The notes beneath the pieces were generated by a model, which made no database searches, was not told the DNA's origin, and worked only from the letters and a program-made list of their open reading frames with translations. Positions 4,997 to 12,405 of a stretch of 12,888 bases of DNA are shown here, one piece after another. The position numbers and the translations under genes are program-made. Positions within the stretch are counted from its first letter, which is position 1. Each line of letters starts with the position of its first letter. The DNA is taken from the NCBI GenBank assembly GCA_044370375.1, contig JBILVQ010000071.1, positions 1 through 12,888 on the forward strand, read 5' to 3'. The DNA comes from JBILVQ01 sp044370375. GTDB lineage: Bacteria > Bacteroidota > Bacteroidia > UBA4408.

Positions 4997-6652
4997 ATGA
5001 AAAAGAATTTACTGTTGTTAGCCCTGCTCCTTATCCACAACGCCTTATCAGCACAGTGGACCAATATTACCACACAAAACACACTTGTAAGCGATGATGC
5101 ACAATTCGATGAAACCCTTCCCATGGCAGCACCTTCGGTTAACGGCTACACTTTCGTTTCATGGTTTCAGGCCAATGGCAGCGGCTCTTACAATGCCATG
5201 CTCCAGTTACTCGATTCCAACGGATACGCCCATTGGCCCAATCCTTTGGTGGTAAGCGCAAATCCCCAATCATCTGCCTTATACGTACACGACTTTAACA
5301 CCGATCATGATGGCAACGCATTGTTCGCCTTTCAAGACATAAGAAACGGCAATACCGAAACCGTTATTTATAAAATTGATACAGCAGGAAATTTCGTTTG
5401 GGGCACCAACGGTATTCCGTTGCACGATGCCAATGCAACCTTTGAGGCAGCACCCAAAATAGCTGTATTCGATAACAACAACGTTGCCGTAGCTTGGTCG
5501 GCTTCTGCTAGCGGCAACAAGTGGGTAGCCTGGCAAATCATTGATGCAAGCGGCATTAGCCTTTTTCAAACACCGCAAATCATCGATTCACCTACGCTTA
5601 ATTTCAGTCGCCCCAATCCGGTGATTACTTCCGATGGAAATATCATGTTGGTATATGTTCAGGAAACAGGAAACTTTCCCGGTTTAACGAGCCTGCTTTT
5701 CGTTCAAAAATACCTTGCCAATGGAAATCCCGCGTGGGTATTGCCAACTGCTGTATCCTCCTACGGATTAGGCTTTGTATCGAATCCTTTGGTGGTAAGC
5801 GATAACAATGGGGGCTGTTACATTGGTTTTAACTGTGGCACACCATCGGCCCCTTCCATCAACACAGCTTTTGTGCAGTACATTGGCGCTTTCGGTGTTA
5901 CTGGTTTTGCGGCAGATGGCTTAGAACTCTGCGCGTTGAACGCAAATCATAAATTTGTTAAAGATCTCTGTTTCAGAAGCAGCGATAATTCGCTTTACTG
6001 CACGCTGAAAGTAACCGATGGCGGCCAAAATGGTGCAGGCGTTTATGCGCAATCCTTGGATGTGAATGGCAATTTAAACTTCGCCAACAATGCCCTCGAG
6101 GTGGTTCCAATCAGCACGGCCAACCCCTGCGAAGCTTTCACCATCGATGATGCAGGCAACGGCCTAATCTTAGCTTATTCAGAAGGGGGGTTTAACAATC
6201 AGCAAATAAAAGCACACAAAATCAATTACAACGGTAGTATCCTCTTTCCTGCACCGGTTACCCTAAGCGATGCATCTTCCGGAAAAAGCAGAGTCACCAG
6301 CAACCAAATGAACAATGCTCAACTTATCGTTACCTGGGAAGATACCCGATTGAATGCCGGTGTTTACGCGCAAAACATGCATCCTGATGGAAACCTTGGC
6401 ATCATCACGGCACTTGGCACTCCTACAGGAAAAAGTTTCCAACTCTACTTGCCGCCCAACCATGATTTTATTACGCTCAATGCAAACAACAACGAGCAAT
6501 TACAATTTTTTTCTGCCGATGGAAAATTGATGCAAACCTACCAAATCAATGCAGGCGTTCAACAAATCAATGTTTCAGACTGGTCAGCGGGTTTGTATCT
6601 GTACCAAACACAAAGTGGTCAATCAGGAAAAATCATCAAAACGAAACACTAG
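4997..6652 (+). CDS. Secreted repeat (beta-propeller-like) protein with T9SS C-terminal domain
   Basis: 551 residues. A signal peptide (MKKNLLLLALLLIHNALSAQ) ends at residue 20. About eight related blocks of roughly 45-60 residues follow, near 50-88, 105-143, 161-199, 213-252, 271-312, 330-370, 387-425 and 440-468. Each goes 'DGN-hydrophobic strand, D/E-polar turn, aromatic/Gln strand, xxGN', as in NALFAFQDIRNGN or QLIVTWEDTRLN. That pattern suggests a beta-propeller, although no family is recognised. The last 80 residues (472-551) are a type A T9SS sorting domain, with strands ending in GLYLYQTQSGQSGKIIKTKH, so the protein is probably carried across the outer membrane and anchored or released. 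A 19-base identity between 5240-5258 and 5783-5801, both encoding NPLVVS, supports internal duplication. The stop is TAG. No enzyme motif is visible; a binding or adhesion role is an inference. Confidence 0.87.
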   Translation: MKKNLLLLALLLIHNALSAQWTNITTQNTLVSDDAQFDETLPMAAPSVNGYTFVSWFQANGSGSYNAMLQLLDSNGYAHWPNPLVVSANPQSSALYVHDFNTDHDGNALFAFQDIRNGNTETVIYKIDTAGNFVWGTNGIPLHDANATFEAAPKIAVFDNNNVAVAWSASASGNKWVAWQIIDASGISLFQTPQIIDSPTLNFSRPNPVITSDGNIMLVYVQETGNFPGLTSLLFVQKYLANGNPAWVLPTAVSSYGLGFVSNPLVVSDNNGGCYIGFNCGTPSAPSINTAFVQYIGAFGVTGFAADGLELCALNANHKFVKDLCFRSSDNSLYCTLKVTDGGQNGAGVYAQSLDVNGNLNFANNALEVVPISTANPCEAFTIDDAGNGLILAYSEGGFNNQQIKAHKINYNGSILFPAPVTLSDASSGKSRVTSNQMNNAQLIVTWEDTRLNAGVYAQNMHPDGNLGIITALGTPTGKSFQLYLPPNHDFITLNANNNEQLQFFSADGKLMQTYQINAGVQQINVSDWSAGLYLYQTQSGQSGKIIKTKH

Positions 6653-6663
6653 TACACTGTACT
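6651..6663. repeat. Inverted repeat overlapping the stop of the propeller gene
   Basis: AGTAC-ACT-GTACT is a perfect 5-bp inverted repeat. It overlaps the last two bases of the TAG at 6650-6652 and is followed by AATTATTTT. It may help end or stabilise the mRNA, but it is too short for a confident terminator call. Confidence 0.4.
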
Positions 6664-6879
6664 AATTATTTTGGGGGTTCCCCGTTGTACATTGTCCTAA
6701 ATTTAGCTTTCACCGGCTAAAGCCACAACGGGTCGCGTTTTCCGCTCATACACCCGGGTTAAGTCCGCAATGTCTTGCGTCCTTTCCCCGGGGGGTATCC
6801 GCTTCAACCGCTAACCCAAAACCGCTTGCAGGCCAAAGAAAATGGCATTGGCCCCACCGCAGAAATGCATCCGAAATTT
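6653..6879. repeat. Structured intergenic element between convergent genes
   Basis: The spacer is unlike the flanking coding DNA and rich in palindromes. CCCGTTGT (6681-6688) pairs with ACAACGGG (6725-6732), enclosing TTTAGC (6702-6707) with GCTAAA (6716-6721). A second fold has ACCCGGG (6752-6758), AAG (6761-6763) and CGCAA (6766-6770), a TGTC loop, then TTGCG (6775-6779), CTT (6782-6784) and a CCCGGGGGGT side (6787-6796). It is followed by GTATCCGCTTCAACCGCTAACCC. From memory, intergenic elements with similar 'GGGTCGCG...TTCCGCT...ATCCGCTTCAATCGCTAAC' wording are dispersed in Bacteroidota genomes, so this is probably one copy of such a repeat. The first 17-mer spacer motif lies inside it (6685-6701). 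Confidence 0.6.
6685..6701 (+). repeat. Spacer motif copy 2
   Basis: TTGTACATTGTCCTAAA, identical over 17 bases to 7646-7662 and sharing 13 bases with 4894-4906 on the other strand. It lies inside the structured spacer, 178 bases beyond the 3' end of the DUF1003 gene. Confidence 0.75.
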
Positions 6880-7584
6880 CTAATTCCCCAACTTCTTCAC
6901 CACAGCATCCAACACTTCGCGCTGCACTCTTTGCATTTCCAGTACTTCCTGTTGTTGCCTGATGATCAAATGGTCAATCTTTTCATGAAGCATCCTAATT
7001 TCCAACTCCGATTTTAAGTTCACCATGTAATCTTTGCGTGCTCGCTCACGGTCCTTTTCCTCTTGCCGGTTCTGACTCATCATAATAACCGGTGCCTGCA
7101 AAGCCGCAATACTCGATAAAATCAGATTCAACAAAATAAAAGGATAGGGGTCAAAGCCACGATTGCTTAACCAGAAAAAATTAACACCAACCCAAATCAA
7201 TAAAAAAATCAAAAAAGAAATAATAAAAGTCCAACTCCCCCCAAAAGAAGCAACCTTGTCGGCCACTCGCTGACCCAAGGTGGAAGGCTCCTCCTCCTCA
7301 GCATCAATCCGATCGCTCAGTATGGTTTGACCCGACAATGAATCCAACACCGCTCTTTCAAGGGCTGTTAATTCACCCACCTGCTTGGCCAAATAATCAG
7401 AAATGTATTGTTCCCGATATTCATTCAGCTCGGTTTCCGCTAAAAAACAAGCAGGACCAAACTCAGGATGGTCCTTCTGTATCAGCCCCAATATGGATTG
7501 ACGGATGGTATTGGCAGAAACCTTTTCTCTTGTTGGATAATTCTTTCCGCTTAAATCACTGACAAAATTCTCTTCTTTTCCCAT
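6880..7584 (-). CDS. DUF1003 family membrane protein
   Basis: 234 residues, an integral inner-membrane protein of unknown biochemical role. Two hydrophobic helices stand out: residues 118-139 (a Trp-, Phe- and Leu-rich stretch) and 147-169. They are separated by the short NRGFDPYPF loop, the classic DUF1003 core with a conserved APVIMMSQNRQ end. Before them is a soluble part (1-95) including LAETELNEYREQYISDYLAK, and an acidic DAEEEEP patch precedes the first helix. After them a 60-residue basic/acidic stretch (EEKDRERARKDYMVNLKSELE...) should form a cytoplasmic coiled coil. The start at 7584 follows a perfect -7 box by 18 bases. The stop is TAG. Identical 17-base repeats lie outside both ends of the gene (6685 and 7646). 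Confidence 0.88.
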   Translation of the reverse strand: MGKEENFVSDLSGKNYPTREKVSANTIRQSILGLIQKDHPEFGPACFLAETELNEYREQYISDYLAKQVGELTALERAVLDSLSGQTILSDRIDAEEEEPSTLGQRVADKVASFGGSWTFIISFLIFLLIWVGVNFFWLSNRGFDPYPFILLNLILSSIAALQAPVIMMSQNRQEEKDRERARKDYMVNLKSELEIRMLHEKIDHLIIRQQQEVLEMQRVQREVLDAVVKKLGN

Positions 7585-7601
7585 AACATTGCTTTAAAAT
7601 G

Positions 7602-7609
7602 CAAAGGTA
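7602..7609 (-). promoter_or_regulatory. -7 promoter box of the DUF1003 gene
   Basis: On the minus strand this reads TACCTTTG, a perfect match to TAnnTTTG, followed by CA. It ends 18 bases before the start codon, so transcription would begin only about 10-12 bases upstream of the ATG. A clear -33 TTG at normal distance is not seen. Confidence 0.6.
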
Positions 7610-7645
7610 CGGCATAAATCAATGATATGGCTTCTTTATATTGAT

Positions 7646-7662
7646 TTGTACATTGTCCTAAA
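7646..7662 (+). repeat. Spacer motif copy 3
   Basis: TTGTACATTGTCCTAAA, identical to 6685-6701, in the 86-base spacer between the DUF1003 gene and the stop codon of the TonB-C/vWA gene. Together the two copies form a direct repeat 961 bases apart around the DUF1003 gene. Confidence 0.75.
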
Positions 7663-7670
7663 AAACAGAC

Positions 7671-9353
7671 CTAAAACACTAACTCGAAGCGACCATTCTT
7701 CATTTTATAATCTCGGTTCCCAATGGTCACAATCTCCCCATCCTTCATCTTGGCAAGGTCCTTCAGTTGCTCATCAATAGTGTGCAAGGTGCCTTTGTTC
7801 TTATACACAAAATCCAAAATTCTTAAATTCACGCCACCCGAAGTGCCGCATAAAATGACATGCACCGGTTTTCCGATTTTGCTCATCAAGGCTAAATCGC
7901 GCGGTGTAGCAAAATTATCAGCGATCCAAACAATGTCTTTACATTCTTTGCATTTCTTTAGGCCGGCTAATATGGCTTCTATGTCATTCTCCGGAACATC
8001 TCCGCCTCCATTGCCATTCTTAACCACCAAATCAATGGCGCGTTCAATCGATGAAAAGCTAACCGAATCGGCATGGTAAATACCTCCCGTGCTGCCAACC
8101 AATTTCATGCGGTCGCTCTTTTTGTCTCCATCATTAAAAAATGTAAAATGTTTGAATTTCTTTTGCTCAGCCAAATTCAATTTAAACCACAACAACAATT
8201 GCTGGTTGTAGGGCGCCATGCTTCCCGTAAAATCAGAAACCACTAAAATATTATTCCATTCAGGATTATCCGCAAAGGCCTTATAAACTGTTTTGTCAAC
8301 AGGCTTGCATGGAAATTCATCATAGCGGGGGTATTTTCTTACCAATACATGAGAGGTGTCTACAACCTCCACCATATCCAGGTTCATCACGCGCACATGG
8401 CTTTTTTTATCTGAATAACCCACTTTCTCTTTCTTTGAAGAGATAAAAAAACCTATCTTATATTGCAAGGTATTGCCATTCGTTTTACCCGGCTTCCAAG
8501 CAGGTGTGCTATTAATAACACTCACCAATTCGCTGTTGGTGTATTCATTCACGCCCTGGCTCACCGGGGCTGCATCAAACACCTCTCCATCGGCATTTAC
8601 ATAAAAGGTGTATTCATAATATTGGTCCGTCACCAGCTCATCCGTCTTTTTCAGTTTCTTATAATCAATCTGCTCTGCATAGTGTTTATACAAAGCTTTT
8701 CCTGTTGGGTCACCGGCAAATTTGGGCTCTGTTCGTATTTTGTAAAAGGCTTTCACTTTTGCCTTTTTGTTGCGGTTGCCATCTGTTTTATTGCGCCCTG
8801 TGCTGGCAGCCGTTACCTTAGCAATAATAACAGCAGCAGTATCTTTCTTTCCTTTGGTCTCGCAATCGAGAATTCGTTTCAATTCTGCCAATTCTTTTTT
8901 TATGGCCACATCGCTGGCGGGTCTTCTTACCTTTATCACAAATCCGTTAAAGGTACCGTAGGCGGTGCTTTTAATACTATCGCGTTGTGCTATTACTCGC
9001 CACTCAATGGTTGGCTCCGAAAACCATTTAGGATTCAAGGTCTTTAATGACATCAATCTCTTCTTGTTCAACTCCCTTTGATCAAAGGACTCTACTTCGC
9101 GAAAGGATGTATAAACCAAATCAATACTTACCACCGAACTTCTCTTCAGCTTTTGTATGGCCTCCGGATTCATGATTTCCCAGCGGGCAAAGGGAACTTG
9201 CAGGTAAACGGTTTCTGCCGTGTCTTTGGGATTTACTTTTTGATCCACCAATTTAGTGGTGTTCAAAATGAACTCAATTTGCTTATCCTGAGCGCCTGCA
9301 AAAGAACAGGTGATCAGCAACAAAAGCATTAAACTTACTTTTTGCACAGCCAT
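7671..9353 (-). CDS. Exported protein with TonB-C-like and von Willebrand A-like domains
   Basis: 560 residues from the ATG at 9353, chosen because MAVQKVSLMLLLLITCSFAGAQ is a complete signal peptide; an upstream start (9401) would add 16 residues ahead of it. Residues about 22-170 are a beta-rich region of unknown family, followed by a polar Lys-rich linker near 180-210. Residues about 240-304 resemble the TonB C-terminal domain: FYVNADGEVFDAAPV, then a helix, then TPAWKPGKTNGNTLQYKIGFFI. The C-terminal 200 residues resemble a vWA domain: strand NILVVSDFTGSM with the metal-ion site D374-x-T376-G-S378, GNGGGDVPEND near 447-456 as the second metal loop, and the strand DIVWIADN near 473-480. 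vWA domains bind protein partners through a divalent metal. No T9SS domain is present, so a periplasmic location is likely. The stop is TAG. Its partner is unknown. Confidence 0.75.
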   Translation of the reverse strand: MAVQKVSLMLLLLITCSFAGAQDKQIEFILNTTKLVDQKVNPKDTAETVYLQVPFARWEIMNPEAIQKLKRSSVVSIDLVYTSFREVESFDQRELNKKRLMSLKTLNPKWFSEPTIEWRVIAQRDSIKSTAYGTFNGFVIKVRRPASDVAIKKELAELKRILDCETKGKKDTAAVIIAKVTAASTGRNKTDGNRNKKAKVKAFYKIRTEPKFAGDPTGKALYKHYAEQIDYKKLKKTDELVTDQYYEYTFYVNADGEVFDAAPVSQGVNEYTNSELVSVINSTPAWKPGKTNGNTLQYKIGFFISSKKEKVGYSDKKSHVRVMNLDMVEVVDTSHVLVRKYPRYDEFPCKPVDKTVYKAFADNPEWNNILVVSDFTGSMAPYNQQLLLWFKLNLAEQKKFKHFTFFNDGDKKSDRMKLVGSTGGIYHADSVSFSSIERAIDLVVKNGNGGGDVPENDIEAILAGLKKCKECKDIVWIADNFATPRDLALMSKIGKPVHVILCGTSGGVNLRILDFVYKNKGTLHTIDEQLKDLAKMKDGEIVTIGNRDYKMKNGRFELVF

Positions 9354-9396
9354 ACCTTCGAACCAATAGATTATAAAAAGAGGAGAGGTAAAGGTG

Positions 9397-9418
9397 CGCA
9401 ATAAGAACTTCTTTTGCG
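9397..9418. repeat. Inverted repeat upstream of the vWA gene
   Basis: CGCAA-T-AAGAA-C-TTCTT-TTGCG folds into two 5-bp stems separated by a one-base bulge. It lies 44 bases upstream of the ATG at 9353 and 20 bases past the stop of the 9439-10035 gene. It could be a regulator site for the vWA gene or a weak end signal for the barrel operon; no T-run follows on the minus strand. Confidence 0.45.
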
Positions 9419-9438
9419 AGGCTTACGAAAATTAAGTT

Positions 9439-10035
9439 TCAAGGTTGCAGTCCTGCCGACCTGTTTCGTTTTTTTAAAGAATTAAAATGAAGGCCAATGC
9501 CCACCGAAAATCTTAACTCAGAAAGATTAATCGGACGGTTGGTGTAGTGTTTTCCAAGGACCAAACGGCTGTTAAAAAAGAAATAAAAATAAGTGTCTTC
9601 GAAAAAACTATAACCGGCCATGATAGAAAACAAGGGATTTCTAGCAGGTTCAGCGAAAATCAAACCATGATTAACCGCCTCAAGTTTTGTTACCGATAAG
9701 CCGGGTTGCAATCCCACATAGACATCACTTCTCTTGCGACCCCAATGATAATTTGCACCCAGAAAAACACTGTTGTTAACATCAAATACTCTTCTGGAAG
9801 ACAGCATTTGTGCCGGTGTAAAATAATAGTCACCACTAATGGAAAGCCTCTCACTAACAAATTTCTCGAACATGCCATGACCACCAACAAAAACCTCATC
9901 AAAGCTGAGTGATCGCGAAATATTTAGGGTAAAGTAAGTTCTAATTAACCCATTGCTTAGATATTCTGAGTCTTGAGCGCTAATAGTAGAACAGAATAAA
10001 AAGGCCATCATAAAGGCCCTGATACATTTTTTCAT
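9439..10035 (-). CDS. Small outer-membrane beta-barrel candidate
   Basis: 198 residues, not assigned to a named family. The N-terminus (MKKCIRAFMMAFLFCSTISA, cleavage before Gln21) is a signal peptide. The mature part alternates polar and hydrophobic/aromatic residues in short strands: SERLSISGDYYFTP, VFLGANYHWGRKRSDVYVGLQPGLSV, LFSIMAGYSFFEDTYFYFFFNSRLVLGKHY and LRFSVGIGLHF. That is typical of an eight-stranded-type barrel of the OmpA/OmpW size class. The start overlaps the stop of the upstream gene by four bases (ATGA at 10032-10035 on the minus strand), so the two are translationally coupled. The pair may form related pores or assemble together, but no pairwise sequence identity is obvious by eye. 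Confidence 0.72.
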   Translation of the reverse strand: MKKCIRAFMMAFLFCSTISAQDSEYLSNGLIRTYFTLNISRSLSFDEVFVGGHGMFEKFVSERLSISGDYYFTPAQMLSSRRVFDVNNSVFLGANYHWGRKRSDVYVGLQPGLSVTKLEAVNHGLIFAEPARNPLFSIMAGYSFFEDTYFYFFFNSRLVLGKHYTNRPINLSELRFSVGIGLHFNSLKKRNRSAGLQP

Positions 10036-10667
10036 CGTTTAATTCCTTTGAAAATTTTATAATTTAAACTTATGGTGGTAAAAAAATGGCCCCTCAGCCC
10101 GGAACTCTTTTCTAAAAAAAAGTTTAGCTGTGTTCCGTCATACTTTGAGGATAATTGTTTGGCCAAATAAACCATGTACTGACCGTTGATTGACAAATCG
10201 AAACGTTCACCAAAAGGAACATGTGCCCCCAAACCCCCTTGAAGGGCTGAGCCCCATCGTGCTTTATTATTATAGCCATAAAGAATTTCTGATTGCCTGT
10301 TATAATCCAAACAATATCCACCCAAAATATAGGGCTTCCATCCTTTTAAAACGCGAAGTTCCATGGTAGGATAATACAAAAGCGATCCTCCGTACTGTAC
10401 GTGTTCACTCTTTACCCTGTCGTTGACCATAAAATTATGGTATTCAACAAACCATTCTGTGTTTAACTTTGTGCTGACCAACACCCTAAACTGAGCACCG
10501 GTTCCAAGACCCAAACCGCCTTGGCCAAAAATTCTCAAACTGTTACGAACGCCCAGTGAAACTACCCTAGCATCGGTCCACGTTTTGGTGGGGACATATT
10601 GAGCCCGACTGGGCAAAAATCCTCCTAAAAAAGTGTATATCAATAGTATAAAAATCGATTTTTTCAT
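10032..10667 (-). CDS. Outer-membrane beta-barrel candidate, coupled to the next gene
   Basis: 211 residues from the ATG at 10667. An ATG 14 codons upstream (10709) exists, but it lies before a likely -7 box at 10685-10692, and the later start begins a complete signal peptide (MKKSIFILLIYTFLGGF...SRAQ). The mature protein is Gly- and aromatic-rich with short amphipathic strands (RIFGQGGLGLGTGAQFRVLV, TEWFVEYHNFMV, YGGSLLYYPTMEL, WKPYILGGYCLDY, SALQGGLGAHVPF, DLSINGQYMVYLA, FFTTISLNYKIF). These fit a transmembrane barrel of about eight to ten strands. The final aromatic strand is followed by a short basic GIKR tail. It is the first gene of a two-gene operon with 9439-10035. No substrate can be read from the sequence. 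Confidence 0.74.
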   Translation of the reverse strand: MKKSIFILLIYTFLGGFLPSRAQYVPTKTWTDARVVSLGVRNSLRIFGQGGLGLGTGAQFRVLVSTKLNTEWFVEYHNFMVNDRVKSEHVQYGGSLLYYPTMELRVLKGWKPYILGGYCLDYNRQSEILYGYNNKARWGSALQGGLGAHVPFGERFDLSINGQYMVYLAKQLSSKYDGTQLNFFLEKSSGLRGHFFTTISLNYKIFKGIKR

Positions 10668-10684
10668 ATAAAATTCTAAAGGGC

Positions 10685-10692
10685 CAAAAATA
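10685..10692 (-). promoter_or_regulatory. -7 promoter box of the barrel operon
   Basis: On the minus strand this reads TATTTTTG, matching TAnnTTTG, and ends 17 bases before the chosen ATG at 10667. That is the same geometry as the DUF1003 promoter, which supports the internal start over the ATG at 10709. No -33 element is evident. Confidence 0.5.
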
Positions 10693-10716
10693 AAAATTTT
10701 CATAAACATTTTTTAC

Positions 10717-10724
10717 TACCTTGT
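10717..10724 (+). promoter_or_regulatory. Candidate -7 box of the phosphatase operon
   Basis: TACCTTGT is close to TAnnTTTG (TAnnTTG kept). It ends 20 bases before the TTG start codon at 10745, with AAAGGA at 10733-10738 in between as a possible ribosome-binding site. It is divergent from the barrel-operon promoter 25 bases away. Confidence 0.4.
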
Positions 10725-10744
10725 GAGGCTCAAAGGAAAAAAAA

Positions 10745-12388
10745 TTGTCAAAATATTGGTTATTAGTTTTTTGCATTTTTATCTTGGTGCCCATCATCCT
10801 TTGGGGTCAGGAAAAAAATCATTTTTCATTTCAAACCGATTCGATTCAGCGGCAACAAACCGTCATGGCCCACCAAACCATCATGAATCGTGGCCCATAC
10901 CTCGACATGGCCACGCAAGGAGGAATAAACATCCACTGGCGGACCAATGGGAACACCCCTTCTGTGGTGCGTTACGGCACATCAATGGCTAACCTAAGTG
11001 AGCTAAAGGCCGACAGTACACCGGTCAAAAACCATGTCATCACCCTCAGCGGATTAGCCCCCAACCAAAAGTATTATTACAGTGTAGGAACCTTCCAGCA
11101 GAGCTACCAAGGCGATGCCAACAATTTTTTTTATACGGCACCTTCTGTCAATGCAACCGAAAAAATTCGCTTTTGGGTAACAGGAGATTTCGGTTTGGCC
11201 GGTCCTGAACAAACAGCCGTTGCACAATCTTTTCTTCAATTCAATGCCAACGAAAAAATAAACGGATGGTTGTGGTTAGGCGATAACGCCTATAACTCCG
11301 GTACAGACGCTGAATACCAAAGCCACATCTTTTCCGTTTTTCCGCACCTACTCAAAAACATTCCACTCTTTCCTGCCCTTGGCAATCACGATTATGGCAA
11401 TCATCCTTACCAAAGTCCTCAAGCCCTTGGTCACAATTTTCCCTACTTTTCCATTTTCCAACTCCCCGAATTTTCCGGTACAGAAAAATACTATTCTTGG
11501 AACTACGCAAACGTTCACTTCATTGCCCTCGACAGCTATGGCGCCTTTAACTACCCCGGCAGCCCCATGTACCAGTGGTTGCTTCAGGACCTGGCAGACA
11601 AACAAGCACCATGGACCGTTGTTTATTTTCATCATCCTCCCTACTCCAAAGGCACCCATGATTCAGATGTGGAACAGGAGTTAATCGACATGCGCAACAA
11701 CATTGTTCCCTTGCTCGAAGCCTATCATGTTGATTTGGTATTGTCGGGGCACAGTCATATTTATGAAAGAAGTTATTTCATGAAGGGACACACCGGTACT
11801 GAATCGAATTTCAATCCAGCCCTCTATCCCCAGGGCCATATAGTGCAGGCGGGTTATGGACCATTTTTAAAAACTTCTATTAACCCGCAAGGAACCCTTT
11901 ATGTGGTAAATGGTTCGGGCAGTAAAAAATCGGGTTGGATGGAGTCGGGTTATCCGCACAGTGCCATGATACGCTCCATCGAAAACAAAACCGGAAGTTT
12001 TTTGCTGACCATTGAAAAAGACACCTTGCGCGGTATTTTCGTGCAATCAGACGGTATCATTGGAGACACCTTTGCCATCCATCGGCAATCCATCATTGCG
12101 CCTATGGAAAAGTCGAAACAAAACAATGTCCTAATTTTTCCCAATCCTTCCAACCATGGTTTTCAAATTGTGGTTGAAAACGATTTTGCTGAAGAATCCA
12201 TTTGCAGCCTGGTGGTGAAAGATCTTCGCGGCAATGAAATTTACAGGCAAGATAAAAACTTGTCAGCCAAAAATTGCTTCCGGCATTTTATCGGCAAAAA
12301 TGAACTGGAAAACAAAAAAGGACTTTACCTGATAGAGATCTATCAAAACAGCCAATTGCTAAAATCTGAAAAAGTAATCCTCGAATAA
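10745..12388 (+). CDS. Secreted purple-acid-phosphatase-like metallophosphoesterase with T9SS domain
   Basis: 547 residues starting at TTG: an in-frame TGA at 10724-10726 and the lack of ATG before the signal peptide (YWLLVFCIFILVPIILWGQ) force this start, which AAAGGA supports. Residues about 48-132 are the fibronectin-III-like N-terminal domain of purple acid phosphatases (NRGPYLDMATQGGINIHWRT, then LAPNQKYYYSVG). The catalytic domain (about 140-395) has the five metal-site motifs in order: GDFG (Asp148), GDNAY (Asp180 and Tyr183, the charge-transfer tyrosine), GNHD (Asn214, His215), FHHPP (His296/297) and GHSH (His336, His338). It therefore probably hydrolyses phosphate monoesters outside the cell with a two-metal centre. 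Residues about 462-547 (IFPNPSNHGF...GLYLIEIYQNSQ) are a T9SS type A sorting domain. The next exported gene follows after 17 bases, so the two form an operon. Confidence 0.92.
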   Translation: MSKYWLLVFCIFILVPIILWGQEKNHFSFQTDSIQRQQTVMAHQTIMNRGPYLDMATQGGINIHWRTNGNTPSVVRYGTSMANLSELKADSTPVKNHVITLSGLAPNQKYYYSVGTFQQSYQGDANNFFYTAPSVNATEKIRFWVTGDFGLAGPEQTAVAQSFLQFNANEKINGWLWLGDNAYNSGTDAEYQSHIFSVFPHLLKNIPLFPALGNHDYGNHPYQSPQALGHNFPYFSIFQLPEFSGTEKYYSWNYANVHFIALDSYGAFNYPGSPMYQWLLQDLADKQAPWTVVYFHHPPYSKGTHDSDVEQELIDMRNNIVPLLEAYHVDLVLSGHSHIYERSYFMKGHTGTESNFNPALYPQGHIVQAGYGPFLKTSINPQGTLYVVNGSGSKKSGWMESGYPHSAMIRSIENKTGSFLLTIEKDTLRGIFVQSDGIIGDTFAIHRQSIIAPMEKSKQNNVLIFPNPSNHGFQIVVENDFAEESICSLVVKDLRGNEIYRQDKNLSAKNCFRHFIGKNELENKKGLYLIEIYQNSQLLKSEKVILE

Positions 12389-12405
12389 AACAAGCCAACA
12401 ACATC

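Noticed and set aside
4894..6697. Insertion sequence bounded by the inverted 13-mers
   Set aside because: The enclosed gene is a secreted repeat protein; there is no transposase and no target-site duplication visible.
8463..9047. 194-codon + frame opposite the vWA gene
   Set aside because: It is antisense to a gene with a signal peptide and two recognisable domains, and its translation is hydrophobic and Cys-rich without structure.
11348..11684. Open frames on both strands inside the phosphatase gene
   Set aside because: They overlap the catalytic-domain motifs of the metallophosphoesterase and have no features of their own.
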